From assembly GCA_947483555.1 (NCBI GenBank), contig CANKMW010000009.1, positions 62,001 through 126,000 of the forward strand: a DNA stretch of 64,000 nucleotides. The letters run 5' to 3'. The notes beneath the pieces were generated by a model. The model was not told where the DNA came from. It saw only the letters and a program-made list of their open reading frames with translations, and ran no database searches. The translations under genes were made by a program, and so were the position numbers. Source of the DNA: Myxococcales bacterium (GTDB lineage Bacteria; Myxococcota_A; Polyangia; Haliangiales; Haliangiaceae). Position 1 is the first letter of the stretch; each line of letters begins with the position of its first letter. Below, piece after piece: positions 18,333-27,435 of the stretch.

Positions 18333-21300
18333 CAACGCGTCATGGTGGCAGGCGGCTCTGATCGATGGCAGGTCGGGTCGGGCGCTGACGGAACCAGCAC
18401 CCCGGCGGCGTTGAGCGCGAAGCCGCTACGGCAACGGGCCAGCTCGTCGAGCAACGTCGGATCGGTCGCCGCGGTCGGCGGTCGCCAGATCACCGCCGGG
18501 CCCAGCGTCATGATCGCGACCCGGTCGCCACCGCGGTTCCAGCGCAGGCCGTAGACCTCGTCGGGAGCGTCGAACGTGGCCAGGGCGGCGCCGGTGTCGG
18601 AGTCCCACACCCGCACCGTGTGATCGAGCGCTCCGGTCACCAGGGTCCGCTGGTCGGGAGCGAACGCGACCGCCAGGGTGGTGCTGGCCGCGGCAGCCTG
18701 CATGACCGGCTTGCCATCCGGGAGCGACCACACCGTGATCGCGCCGGCGTCGGTCGAGGTGGCCAGGCGCGAGCTGTCGCCGCTGAACGCCAGCCCCCAG
18801 ACCATGGTCGCCGTCGCGCCCGGCAACGCGAGGCTGCCACCGGCGACCAGATCGAGCACGATCGGTTCCGAGGCTCGCCCCATCGCCAGCCAGCGACTGT
18901 CGGGAGAGAAGAGCACGTTGATCCCGCCCTCGGTCGGATCCGGTTCGCCGTCGACGTGGCGGACCGACGAGCCGTCGGCGGCTCGCCAGACCTCGACCTC
19001 GCCGCCTTCGGAGATCGCCGCGATCTGGCGGCCATCGGGCGACCAGGCCACCGCGATCGTCGGGCGGCCGAGGCGTCCCAGCACCCGCGCACGGGTCGCG
19101 GCGGCCAGCGAATGCACGCGGACCACCCCGCCGCGGTCCCCGGTCACCACCGCGGTGCCGTCCGGGCTGGCCGCCGCTCGGGGCCCGACGTCGTCGAACC
19201 GCGCCACCGCCGTGCCGGTGCCGAGATCCCAGACGATCACGTCGTCGTCGCGGTCGGCGCTGAGCCGGCGACCGCCGGGCAGCGGGACGAGCTCCACGAC
19301 CCGCCCGGTATGTCCGCGCAGGGTCCGGGTCACGGCCATCGTGGCGGGGTCGTGAATGGCGATGGTGCCGTCGGTCGATCCGGACACCAGGCGGCCATCG
19401 TCGAGCCACGCCGCCCTCCACACCCGGCCCGGCGTCGGTGCGATGACCTGGGTATCCATCGCGGCTGGCGACCATTGCCAGACCCGGAGCTGGGTGTCGA
19501 TGCACAGCGCGTGACCGGCGCCGGGGAGAAAGTGCAATTCGATCGGCAACCGCGGCAGTCGCCACCAGCCCAGCACCACACCGCGCGCCAGGTCGAACGT
19601 GGCGACGCTGCCGTCGCGCCCGAACGCCCACACCTGGGCGCGCTGGCGATCGACCTGCAAGCCGTAGCCGGTGGTCAACGAGGTCGCCGACCATCGACGC
19701 GCGCCGGTGGCGAGGTCGCGGACCACGACCTCCCCGTCAGCGGTGATGATCGCGAGCGCGCCCGCCTCGGCGACGATCTCGAGATCGTACGCCGGGGTGT
19801 CGAGCTCGACCGCGAACCCGAGCCGGCCGCTCCAGTCGAAAACCTTGACCACGCCGCTCGAGTAGGTGTTCTCGCGCGACAGCGCCAGGACGCCGCCGCC
19901 CGCCGCCGGCGGCACGCGTCCACACGGCTCGGCGACGCTGCACAGCTCCACGATCGGCTTCCCGGTGTCGAGGTCGAACAGGATCGCCGGCAACGGACTG
20001 GCGCCGCTGCCGGACACCGCGACCCGGTCGCCATCCGGCGACGCGATCGCGTAGCCGCTGGGGAGATCGGTGTGCAGGCGGCCGCGCCGGCGGCGCGCCG
20101 GTACGTCCCACACCTCGACGTCGCCCGCCGGTCCCTTCAGCGCCAGCCATCGCCGGTCGGTGATCAGGCCACTGACCACGAACCCACCGGTGGCAGCCGG
20201 CAACGATCCGAGGCGGGCCACGATCTGACCGTCGGCGATCGCGATCAGGACTGCGCCGGTGTCGGTCGTGCCCACGACCAGCTGATCGTCGAACGGCATC
20301 AGGCCCGAGACCATGGTGATCGGCGTGCGCCAGCGCTCGCTGCGGTCGCGAGCTGACCACCGGCGCACGTCGGTCGCGGTGGCAACGATCGCGTCGGTGC
20401 TATCGACGACCACGACGCCGGTCACGGCAGGCAGCCCGATGTCGGTGACGTCCGGCATGGCGCGGCCCAGCACGCTCGTCAACACGCCGACGTCGGCGCG
20501 CGCGCGTCCGAGCCGGGCCGCCGCGGCGAGCAAGGGCACCGCCTGCGCGGGCTGGCGCCGCGAGATCTCGTGGCGCGCGCGTTCGACGTACGCCGAGGCC
20601 AGCGCGTCTCGGGCCTCGACATTCCGGGCCTCGGCCTCGGTGCGGGCGGCGCGCTGGCCACGTTCCGCGATCCGCGCCGTCTCGCGTTCGGCGACTACGC
20701 GGCGGACGCTGATGACGCCGGTGGCGGCGAGCGCGATCGCGGCCGCGGCGGCGATCGCCAGCACGCCGCGGTGGCGACGCACGAGCCGGCGGACCCGCTC
20801 GCCGCGGCTGTAGCGATGGGCCGAGACCAGCTGCCCGGTGGCAAAGCGGCGCAGATCGGTGGCCAGCGCCGCCGCGGTCGGATAGCGCCCGTCGACGTCG
20901 CGCGCCATCGCCCGCTCGACGATGGCCAGCAGGTCGCGCGGCGCGCCTGGCGCGAGCGTCGCCAGCGCCGCCGGCGCGCGCGACCGAACCGCATCGAGCA
21001 CGGCGGCGCTCGACCCCAGGTCGTCGAACGGCGGCCGGCCGGCGAGGGTGTGATAGAGGATGGCGCCGATGGCGTAGACGTCGGCGCGCTCGTCGACCCG
21101 CTCGCCGCGGGACTGTTCTGGCGCCATGAACTGGGGCGTGCCGAGCACCGAGCCGACGACGGTCTCGCCGGGTGCGCCGGAGACCATCGGCGGCAACGAG
21201 TCGGCGTCGGCCTGATCGAGCCGGCGCGCCAGCCCCCAGTCGATCACCACCGTCTCGCCGTGGCCACCGACCATGACGTTGCCCGGCTTGAGGTCGCGAT

Positions 21301-21874
21301 GGATCACGCGCTCGCCGTGGGCGTGGGCCAGCGCGTCGGCGACCGCGATCACGTGCGGCACCAGCGCCAGGCGGTGGTCGAGGTCGGGTGCCTCGTCGAT
21401 CACCTGCGACAGCGGCCGGCCGGTGACCAGCTTCATGGCGTAGAACGGCTGCCCCGACGGCCAGCGCCCGACCTCGTACACCGGCACGATCGCCGGGTGC
21501 TGGAGGTTGGCCGTCACCAGCGCCTCGCGCACGAAGCGCGCCGCGGCGTCGACCGAGTCGACCCGCATCTCCTTGATTGCGACGATCCGACCGGTGCGCG
21601 CGTCGCGGGCGCGCACGATGCGGCCGAGCCCACCGCGCCCGACCTCGTCGAGCAGCGTGTAGGTCGCCGCGGCGACCAGCGGCAGCTGCGACGGATCAGT
21701 CGGGACCTGGGCCGCGCGCTCGCGCCACTGCGGGCTGGCCGGTCCGTCCGCCGGCGGTTGCGTGATCTGGTCGGCGCTCAGGGTGTCGTCGGTGGCCGAG
21801 GAATCCCCGGCGACCAGCGTGTCGCTGGAGGCCAGCGTCGCGCTCGAGCGGGCGGGCTTGGGAGGCAACGCCAT
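18332..21874 (-). CDS. Transmembrane Ser/Thr protein kinase with WD40 repeats
   Basis: 1180 aa. A cytosolic Hanks-type kinase domain occupies about residues 70-345: glycine loop VGRGGLGRIV, Lys101 in VAIKEM, catalytic loop HRDLKPGNV (192-200) and DWG (212-214) in place of DFG, common among bacterial PknB-like enzymes. A juxtamembrane basic segment (RVRRLVRRHRG) and one membrane helix (about 375-393) follow. A coiled segment and then a large WD40 beta-propeller region (about 450-1160, repeated VAWSPDGRQIA, VWDSDTG and LRGHTGRV-like blocks) make up the rest. The propeller is predicted outside the inner membrane. The next gene is coupled to its stop. Confidence 0.92.
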   Translation of the reverse strand: MALPPKPARSSATLASSDTLVAGDSSATDDTLSADQITQPPADGPASPQWRERAAQVPTDPSQLPLVAAATYTLLDEVGRGGLGRIVRARDARTGRIVAIKEMRVDSVDAAARFVREALVTANLQHPAIVPVYEVGRWPSGQPFYAMKLVTGRPLSQVIDEAPDLDHRLALVPHVIAVADALAHAHGERVIHRDLKPGNVMVGGHGETVVIDWGLARRLDQADADSLPPMVSGAPGETVVGSVLGTPQFMAPEQSRGERVDERADVYAIGAILYHTLAGRPPFDDLGSSAAVLDAVRSRAPAALATLAPGAPRDLLAIVERAMARDVDGRYPTAAALATDLRRFATGQLVSAHRYSRGERVRRLVRRHRGVLAIAAAAAIALAATGVISVRRVVAERETARIAERGQRAARTEAEARNVEARDALASAYVERARHEISRRQPAQAVPLLAAAARLGRARADVGVLTSVLGRAMPDVTDIGLPAVTGVVVVDSTDAIVATATDVRRWSARDRSERWRTPITMVSGLMPFDDQLVVGTTDTGAVLIAIADGQIVARLGSLPAATGGFVVSGLITDRRWLALKGPAGDVEVWDVPARRRRGRLHTDLPSGYAIASPDGDRVAVSGSGASPLPAILFDLDTGKPIVELCSVAEPCGRVPPAAGGGVLALSRENTYSSGVVKVFDWSGRLGFAVELDTPAYDLEIVAEAGALAIITADGEVVVRDLATGARRWSATSLTTGYGLQVDRQRAQVWAFGRDGSVATFDLARGVVLGWWRLPRLPIELHFLPGAGHALCIDTQLRVWQWSPAAMDTQVIAPTPGRVWRAAWLDDGRLVSGSTDGTIAIHDPATMAVTRTLRGHTGRVVELVPLPGGRRLSADRDDDVIVWDLGTGTAVARFDDVGPRAAASPDGTAVVTGDRGGVVRVHSLAAATRARVLGRLGRPTIAVAWSPDGRQIAAISEGGEVEVWRAADGSSVRHVDGEPDPTEGGINVLFSPDSRWLAMGRASEPIVLDLVAGGSLALPGATATMVWGLAFSGDSSRLATSTDAGAITVWSLPDGKPVMQAAAASTTLAVAFAPDQRTLVTGALDHTVRVWDSDTGAALATFDAPDEVYGLRWNRGGDRVAIMTLGPAVIWRPPTAATDPTLLDELARCRSGFALNAAGVLVPSAPDPTCHRSEPPATMTR

Positions 21875-21975
21875 GAGATGAGAAGGGTAACTTGCAACCG
21901 ACGGACCGGGGGCCGGTCGCGGGAATCACGGGTATACCGACGCCGGTCTCATGGGACGTGCTAGAGCACCTCATC

Positions 21976-24180
21976 ATGTCGAGATCCTTGGTCGCCGGCG
22001 CCGGCCTGGTCGCGCTCCTCACCGCCTGTTCCGGACCCACAAAACGAGATGCCGTGACCACCACCCCCGACCCTGCCGCGACCAGCCCCGCGCGTGACGC
22101 CGCCCTCGCCGAGGTCGCCCGGCTGAAGGCGCTGGCCGACGCCGATCCGATCACCGCGCCTTACGTCGGCCCCTACGGAGGGGTGCCGGCGTGGGACCAG
22201 GTGAAGACCGCGGCCTTCCCGGCCGCCTTCACGACGGCGCTGGCGCTGTTCGCAGCCGAGGTCGATGCCATCGCGCAGGATCCGGCGCCGGCGACGTTCG
22301 CCAACACCCTGGCGGCGCTCGAAGACTCCGGACGCCACCAGGGTCGAGTGGAGGCGTTGTTCGGTGTCATGACCCAGAACATGAACAGTGCCGACGTCCA
22401 GGCCATCGACCGCGAGTGGGCGCCGAAGATCGCCGCCGCCTACGACAAGCTGTTCTTCAACGAGCGGCTCTTCGCGCGTCTCGCCGCGGTGTACGCGGCC
22501 CGCGACACGTCGGGACTGACCGCCGAGCAACGCCGCCTGGTCGGGATCCGCTACGACCGCTTCGTCCTGTCCGGGGCCAAGCTGTCGCCGACTCAGAAGC
22601 TGCAGCTCGGTGCGATCAACCAGGAGCTTGCCGGCCTGTTCACCGACTTCGGCAACAAGGTCCTGGCCGACGAGAACACCTGGATCGTGCTCGACAAGCC
22701 CGCCGACCTCGCCGGCCTGTCCGATTCGATGCGCGCGGCGTACCAGGCCGCGGCGTCGGAGCGGAAGCTCGACGGCACGTGGGCGGTGGTGAACACCCGT
22801 TCGAGCGTCGATCCGTTCCTGGCCTCGTCGTCGCGCCGCGACCTCCGCGAGCAGGTGTGGAAGGCCTTCAAGAACCGCGGCGACAACGGCGGCGCCAACG
22901 ACACCAACGCCACCATCGCGCGCATCGTCAAGCTGCGCGCCGAACGCGCCGCGCTGCTCGGTTACCCGTCGCACGCGCACTGGCGGATGGCCGACACCAT
23001 GGCCAAGGACCCGGAGCAGGCCCGGGCGCTGATGCTGCGGGTGTGGCCGGCCGCCGTGGCCCGGGTCGGCGAGGAAGTCGCCGACATGCAGGCGATCGCC
23101 AACAAGGAGAAGGCCAAGATCAAGATCGAGGCCTGGGACTACCTCTACTACGGCGACAAGGTGCGCAAGGCGAAGTACGACCTCGACCAGGCCGAGATCA
23201 AGCCGTACTTCGAGCTCGACAACATGGTCCAGGCCGCGTTCTGGATGGCCGACCAGCTCTACGGTCTCTCGTTCACCGAGATCACCGGCAAGGTGCCGGT
23301 GTTCCACCCCGACGTGCGGGTGTGGGAGGTCAAGGACAGGGCGAGCGGCAGCTTCGTCGGCCTGTTCTACGGCGACTACTTCGCGCGCGAGGGCAAGCGG
23401 TCGGGTGCCTGGGCCTCGGGCTACCAGGAGCACGAGACCTTCACCGGCGTGGTGCGGACGCCGATCGCGACCAACAACAACAACTTCGTCCGCGGCGCGG
23501 CCGGCGAGCCGGTCTTGATCTCACTCGACGACGCCGAGACGCTGTTCCACGAGTTCGGGCACGGCTTGCACAGCCTGCTGTCGGAGGTCAACTACCCCGG
23601 GCTGTCGAACACGCCGCGCGACTTCGTCGAGTACCCGTCGCAGGTCCACGAGCAGTGGGTCCTGACCCGCCCGGTGCTCGACCGCTTCGCCAAGCACTAC
23701 CAGACCGGCAAGCCGATGCCGCAGACGCTGGTCGACAAGGTCGAGGCCTCGAGCAAGTTCAACCAGGGTTACGGCACGGTCGAGTACCTGTCGTCGGCGA
23801 TCGTCGACATGGCGCTGCACACCGACCCCAAGGGGGTCGTCGATGCTGACCGCTTCGAGCGCGAGACGCTGACCGCGATCGGCGCCCCGTCGACGGTCGT
23901 GATGCGCCACCGCCTGCCGCAGTTCAACCACCTGTTCACCAGCGACAGCTACTCGGCGGGCTACTACAGCTACCTGTGGTCGGAGGTGATGGATGCCGAC
24001 ACCCGCGAGGCGTTCGCCGAGGCCGGCGACGTGTTCCACAAGCCGACCGCCGCCAAGCTGCGCACGTACATCCTCGAGCCCGGCAACGCCACCGACCGCG
24101 CCGAGGCCTACCGCCAGTTCCGCGGCCGCGATCCCGACGTCAAGGCGCTGCTCAAGAAGCGCGGCTTCCCGATCAAGTAG
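21976..24180 (+). CDS. M3 family metallopeptidase lipoprotein (Dcp/oligopeptidase type)
   Basis: 734 aa from the ATG at 21976, selected because it opens a lipoprotein signal with lipobox LLTAC; an upstream in-frame ATG at 21892 would bury it. The zinc motif HEFGH (about residues 525-529, in ETLFHEFGHGLHSLL) defines M3/thimet-like peptidases. QVHEQWVL and YSAGYYSYLWSEVMDADTREAF are conserved M3 blocks. Other members cleave oligopeptides or release dipeptides from the C-terminus; here the acylated Cys should place it in the envelope. TGCTAGAGC, a weak extended -10, lies 8 nt before the start. Confidence 0.93.
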   Translation: MSRSLVAGAGLVALLTACSGPTKRDAVTTTPDPAATSPARDAALAEVARLKALADADPITAPYVGPYGGVPAWDQVKTAAFPAAFTTALALFAAEVDAIAQDPAPATFANTLAALEDSGRHQGRVEALFGVMTQNMNSADVQAIDREWAPKIAAAYDKLFFNERLFARLAAVYAARDTSGLTAEQRRLVGIRYDRFVLSGAKLSPTQKLQLGAINQELAGLFTDFGNKVLADENTWIVLDKPADLAGLSDSMRAAYQAAASERKLDGTWAVVNTRSSVDPFLASSSRRDLREQVWKAFKNRGDNGGANDTNATIARIVKLRAERAALLGYPSHAHWRMADTMAKDPEQARALMLRVWPAAVARVGEEVADMQAIANKEKAKIKIEAWDYLYYGDKVRKAKYDLDQAEIKPYFELDNMVQAAFWMADQLYGLSFTEITGKVPVFHPDVRVWEVKDRASGSFVGLFYGDYFAREGKRSGAWASGYQEHETFTGVVRTPIATNNNNFVRGAAGEPVLISLDDAETLFHEFGHGLHSLLSEVNYPGLSNTPRDFVEYPSQVHEQWVLTRPVLDRFAKHYQTGKPMPQTLVDKVEASSKFNQGYGTVEYLSSAIVDMALHTDPKGVVDADRFERETLTAIGAPSTVVMRHRLPQFNHLFTSDSYSAGYYSYLWSEVMDADTREAFAEAGDVFHKPTAAKLRTYILEPGNATDRAEAYRQFRGRDPDVKALLKKRGFPIK

Positions 24181-24260
24181 CCGCCGCGGCTCGACGCGAA
24201 CGATCGATACATTTTGCGACGGGCTGGGCCCCGACCGGCGTAAACTCGCTCGAGCACGCC

Positions 24261-24818
24261 ATGCCGACCGCCGCCCAGATCCTGTTCACGCCGTTCGACG
24301 AGTACCTCGAGCTCGAATCACGCGGCGAGCTCAAGACCGAATGGATCAACGGGCTGATCTACGCGATGTCGCGTGGGACACCCGAGCACGGACGGCTGAC
24401 CGCCGCGATCGTTCGCGCACTGCCGCAGACGGCCGAGTGCCGCGTGTACTCGTCCGATACGCTGCTCTACATCGAGAAGGCGCAGCATTCGACGTATGCC
24501 GATGCGAGCATCGTGTGCGGCGCCATCTTGACGCGAGGCGCCAAGGACAAGAACGGCCGGAGCTTGGGCGAAGCGATTACCAATCCGCGCGTTGTCATCG
24601 AGGTGTTGTCCAGGTCCACCGAGCGCGACCGCAACGAGCGGTTCGCGTTGTTCCAACAGCTCGATTCGCTCGAGGAGTACGTACTGGTGTCCCAGGACGA
24701 GCGCAACATCGAGGTCCGCCGACGTGACGGACGGAACTGGAGCACCGAGACGCGGCTCGCCGGCGAGACAATCCGTGTCCACGGCCTCGATATCGCCGTC
24801 GACGCGATCTACGCGTGA
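24261..24818 (+). CDS. Uma2 family endonuclease-fold protein (DUF820)
   Basis: 185 aa from the ATG at 24261. It begins FTPFDEYLELESRGELKTEWINGLIYAMSRGTPEHGRL, the Uma2 N-terminal pattern, and continues with YSSDTLLYIEKAQHSTYADASIVCG, VVIEVLSRSTERDRNERF and LEEYVLVSQDERNIEV. The Asp of YADASIV and Glu of IEVLS are the expected active-site acids. It is a different subgroup from the Uma2 at 3.4 kb. Biological role unknown. There is no clear ribosome site; TAAACT lies 14 nt upstream of the ATG. Confidence 0.88.
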   Translation: MPTAAQILFTPFDEYLELESRGELKTEWINGLIYAMSRGTPEHGRLTAAIVRALPQTAECRVYSSDTLLYIEKAQHSTYADASIVCGAILTRGAKDKNGRSLGEAITNPRVVIEVLSRSTERDRNERFALFQQLDSLEEYVLVSQDERNIEVRRRDGRNWSTETRLAGETIRVHGLDIAVDAIYA

Positions 24819-24830
24819 ATCGAGAGTCGC

Positions 24831-25271
24831 TCAAGGCGCAGCGGCGCGGCGCTCGACGAAGCGCTGGAAGGCCCGCACCACCCGCTCGGCGGTATCGTCG
24901 GCGAGGGTGTCGCGGGCCCACTGCGGCAGCGAGCGGCCGGCCTTGGCGGCCAGCGTGTAGTGCAGGCGGCAGCGTCCGCCATCGAGGGCCTCGAGCCAGG
25001 CCTCGCCGTCGAGCTCGCGTTCGGCCTCACCGGCGGTGGTCCAGGACATCCGGCGGGCGGGCTCGTCGTAGTGGTAGGTGAGCTGGTAGTCCATGCTGCC
25101 GGTCGAGGGCATGCCGACGAAGCGAACCCGGACGGCGCGACCGGCGGCGTTGCTGTCGAGCACGTCGACCTGCGCCACGGCGGCGATCCAGTCCGGCACC
25201 AGGCGCGGGTCGGCGAGCAGGCCCCAGCAGAACCCGACGTCGGCGCCGATCTCGATGGTGGCGGCGGGCAC
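24831..25271 (-). CDS. SRPBCC family protein
   Basis: 146 aa from a GTG. ATIEIGADVGFCWGLLADPRLVPDWIAAVAQVDV is the N-terminal strand-helix pattern of SRPBCC proteins, and a C-terminal amphipathic helix (AERVVRAFQRFVERR) closes the pocket. Ligand unknown. A TATCGT hexamer ends 6 nt before the GTG with no Shine-Dalgarno sequence. It is divergent from the EVE gene across 35 bp, so the two promoters overlap. Confidence 0.82.
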   Translation of the reverse strand: MPAATIEIGADVGFCWGLLADPRLVPDWIAAVAQVDVLDSNAAGRAVRVRFVGMPSTGSMDYQLTYHYDEPARRMSWTTAGEAERELDGEAWLEALDGGRCRLHYTLAAKAGRSLPQWARDTLADDTAERVVRAFQRFVERRAAAP

Positions 25272-25306
25272 GTCCAGACGATACCGCCGTAGTACGCTGG
25301 GCCGCG

Positions 25307-25825
25307 ATGGCTCCTGGCTGCTGGTTGATGAAGAGCGAGCCCGACGCCTTCGGCATCGCCGACCTGGCGCGGGTCAAGGTCGAGCCCTGGACCGGGGTCC
25401 GCAACTACCAGGCCCGCAACCACATGCGCGACGGCATGAAGGTCGGCGACCGGGTGTTGTTCTATCACTCGAGCGTCGATCCGCCGGGGGTCGCCGGACT
25501 GGCCAGGGTGGCGCGCACCGGGGTCGTCGACGCGACCCAGTTCGAACCGTCGAGCAAGTACTACGATCCGGGCAGCAGCCGCGACGCGCCGCGCTGGATC
25601 TGCGTCGACGTCGAGTTCGTCGAGACGCTGCCGCGCCTGGTCGCGCTCGACGAGCTGCGCGGTAATCCGGCGCTGGCCGGCATGCCGGTGCTGCAGCGCG
25701 GCCAGCGGCTGAGCGTACAGTCGGTGAGCGCCGCGCACTACAAGCTGGTGGTGGCGATGGCGCGGCGGGCAGGGGCAAAGCCACGGCGGGCGCCGGCCGC
25801 GGCGGCCAGGGCCAGGGGTAAGTAG
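25307..25825 (+). CDS. EVE domain protein (THYN1-like)
   Basis: 172 aa. CWLMKSEPDAFGIADL at the N-terminus, WTGVRNYQARNHMRDGMKVGDRVLFYHSS and the late VSAAHYKLVVAMA are diagnostic of EVE domains, PUA-related folds that bind modified bases in DNA or RNA. The C-terminal tail is Ala/Arg-rich and disordered. It is probably leaderless (TACGCT, 8 nt before the ATG). EVE proteins sometimes accompany restriction systems, but none is visible here. Confidence 0.93.
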   Translation: MAPGCWLMKSEPDAFGIADLARVKVEPWTGVRNYQARNHMRDGMKVGDRVLFYHSSVDPPGVAGLARVARTGVVDATQFEPSSKYYDPGSSRDAPRWICVDVEFVETLPRLVALDELRGNPALAGMPVLQRGQRLSVQSVSAAHYKLVVAMARRAGAKPRRAPAAAARARGK

Positions 25826-25834
25826 CGTGTTCGA

Positions 25835-26722
25835 ATGAAGGGCTACGTGAGGTTCGAGCTCGGGCTGCTGGACGGCAAGGTCGACAACGTCCGCTCGGAG
25901 GCCGGCGATTCCCGGATCGACGACGCGTTCAGGTGGCAGGTCACGAGCAAGGACGGCGCGGTGACGATCCACGGCGTCGACGGGGGCACGCTGTGCCAGA
26001 TCGGGCACGCCGCCATCAGCGACGAAGCGGTGATGGACGCGCGGGTGGGCCGGACCGACACCGAGCCGAACGACTACCAGTGGCAGCTCGTCGCCCAGGG
26101 GTTCTCGACGGTGTGGGGCATGCAGGTGCGGATCGCTGGCGACCGGCGGGCAGCCGAGATGGACGACGGCGGCGCCGCCCGGGGCCGGAAGCGTTCGGCG
26201 GCGAGGTCATCGCCACCGGCGGCGCCCGCCCCGGCGTGGTCGTCGCGGATCGGGGTCCGCCACGGCGTCGCCGCCGCCCTGTTCCTCGGCGGGCTCGGAC
26301 TGCTCATCTTCGTCGCGGTCGGGAAGACGCACACCGCCGTCCCGGCGCCGCCACCGGCAGCGACGGCGGCGATCGCCATCGCCGCGCCCGAACCGCCGCC
26401 ACCCCCACCGCCGTCGCTCGAGCTCCAGATCGCGACCGCACCGAGCCTGTCCCGGGCGATCGCGCTCGCGGTGCCGCAGCTCGGCGATGGCGCCGACAAC
26501 GAGGGCGCGTGGATGCTGGCGCGCTACGGGTCCGCGAGGCTGACCTGGAACGACGCCTACGTCGCCGAGCACGAGACCTCGTTCGGCCTCGTGCTCAAGG
26601 ACTCCGACCGTGAGCGCGGCAAGCGCATGTGCGCGACCGGCAAGGTGCGCGACATCGAGCGCCAGGATCTGGTCGGCCTGTTCGATCTCCCCGAGAACCA
26701 GCGTCCGACGGTCGAGCGCTAG
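25835..26722 (+). CDS. Single-pass membrane protein, unknown
   Basis: 295 aa. The N-terminal ~110 residues form a small soluble domain (MKGYVRFELGLLDGKVDNV, WQVTSKDGAVTIHG) followed by an Arg/Ala/Pro linker. One membrane helix (ALFLGGLGLLIFVAVG, about 148-165), a proline-rich spacer and a C-terminal domain (LELQIATAPSLSRAIAL, GAWMLARYGSARLTWND) complete it. The layout suggests cytosolic sensing joined to a periplasmic part. No family recognised. It starts 9 nt after the EVE stop. Confidence 0.65.
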   Translation: MKGYVRFELGLLDGKVDNVRSEAGDSRIDDAFRWQVTSKDGAVTIHGVDGGTLCQIGHAAISDEAVMDARVGRTDTEPNDYQWQLVAQGFSTVWGMQVRIAGDRRAAEMDDGGAARGRKRSAARSSPPAAPAPAWSSRIGVRHGVAAALFLGGLGLLIFVAVGKTHTAVPAPPPAATAAIAIAAPEPPPPPPPSLELQIATAPSLSRAIALAVPQLGDGADNEGAWMLARYGSARLTWNDAYVAEHETSFGLVLKDSDRERGKRMCATGKVRDIERQDLVGLFDLPENQRPTVER

Positions 26723-26725
26723 CAG

Positions 26726-26743
26726 GCTCGGGCTCGGGCTCGG
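26726..26743 (+). repeat. GGCTCG hexamer tandem repeat
   Basis: Three tandem GGCTCG units plus a degenerate fourth (GGCTAG, supplying the TAG stop of the minus-strand gene) fill the gap between two convergent genes. Confidence 0.7.
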
Positions 26744-26744
26744 G

Positions 26745-27419
26745 CTAGAACCGCAGGTACGGCCCGATCCCGACGTCCAGCCCGCCGATCGCCGGGTCGA
26801 GTTGCCCCGGCGACGCCCGCCCGCTGAGGGTGTAGCCGACGCTGACCTGGGCGCCGCCGCGTCGAGTGCCCAGTCGCCAGTCGACGCCGGCGCGCAGGTA
26901 GGGGAGCGAGTCGGTCGCCGGCACGCCGTGCAGCTCGATGGTGCGCCGCACCACGCCGACATCGACGCGCGGCTCGGGGATGAACGGGCGACCGAGCGCC
27001 CAGTGTATGCGCGCCACCAGCGCCAGCTGGGTGGTGGTGGTCGTCACCCGATCCTCCATCCAGTCCAGCCCCGCGGCATGGTCGGCCGAGGCCCAGCTCA
27101 CGGCCACGCCGACGTCGATGATCGGCGCCAGCAGATACTCGACGTCACCGCCGACCACCGGCATCACCGGCGACCGCGCGCTCGGCCAGCCGTACTCCTC
27201 GAAGCGCGCCGTGCTGGCCTGGTCGTGGGTGTCGAGGCTGGTGAAGCGCAGGCTGCCGCCGATCATCACGTGCACGCGCGGCATCACCGGCGGCGGCGGC
27301 GGCGCGTCGACGGGGATGACCGACGCCGGCGGCGCGAAGTCGGGTTCGTAGGGGTCGAGCGGCTGCGCGGTCGCCGGCGCGGCGACCGTCACGAGCACGA
27401 GCGCTGCGACCAGCGTCAT
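26745..27419 (-). CDS. Outer-membrane beta-barrel-like protein
   Basis: 224 aa from the ATG at 27419 (signal MTLVAALVLVTVAAPATAQP); an upstream codon at 27446 overlaps the preceding gene by 11 bp. After a Pro-rich linker the sequence alternates polar and hydrophobic residues (VHVMIGGSLRFTSL, VGGDVEYLLAPIIDVGVAVSWAS, QLALVARIHWALG, AQVSVGYTLSG) and ends in Phe (GIGPYLRF), the usual C-terminal signature for Bam-dependent outer-membrane proteins. Likely an 8-strand barrel. Specific role unknown. Confidence 0.7.
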   Translation of the reverse strand: MTLVAALVLVTVAAPATAQPLDPYEPDFAPPASVIPVDAPPPPPVMPRVHVMIGGSLRFTSLDTHDQASTARFEEYGWPSARSPVMPVVGGDVEYLLAPIIDVGVAVSWASADHAAGLDWMEDRVTTTTTQLALVARIHWALGRPFIPEPRVDVGVVRRTIELHGVPATDSLPYLRAGVDWRLGTRRGGAQVSVGYTLSGRASPGQLDPAIGGLDVGIGPYLRF

Positions 27420-27435
27420 CGCGCAGGTCCTGGCG

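Noticed and set aside
24261..24818. Uma2 genes considered as transposon-encoded nucleases
   Set aside because: No terminal inverted repeats or transposase nearby; Uma2 proteins are common stand-alone genes.
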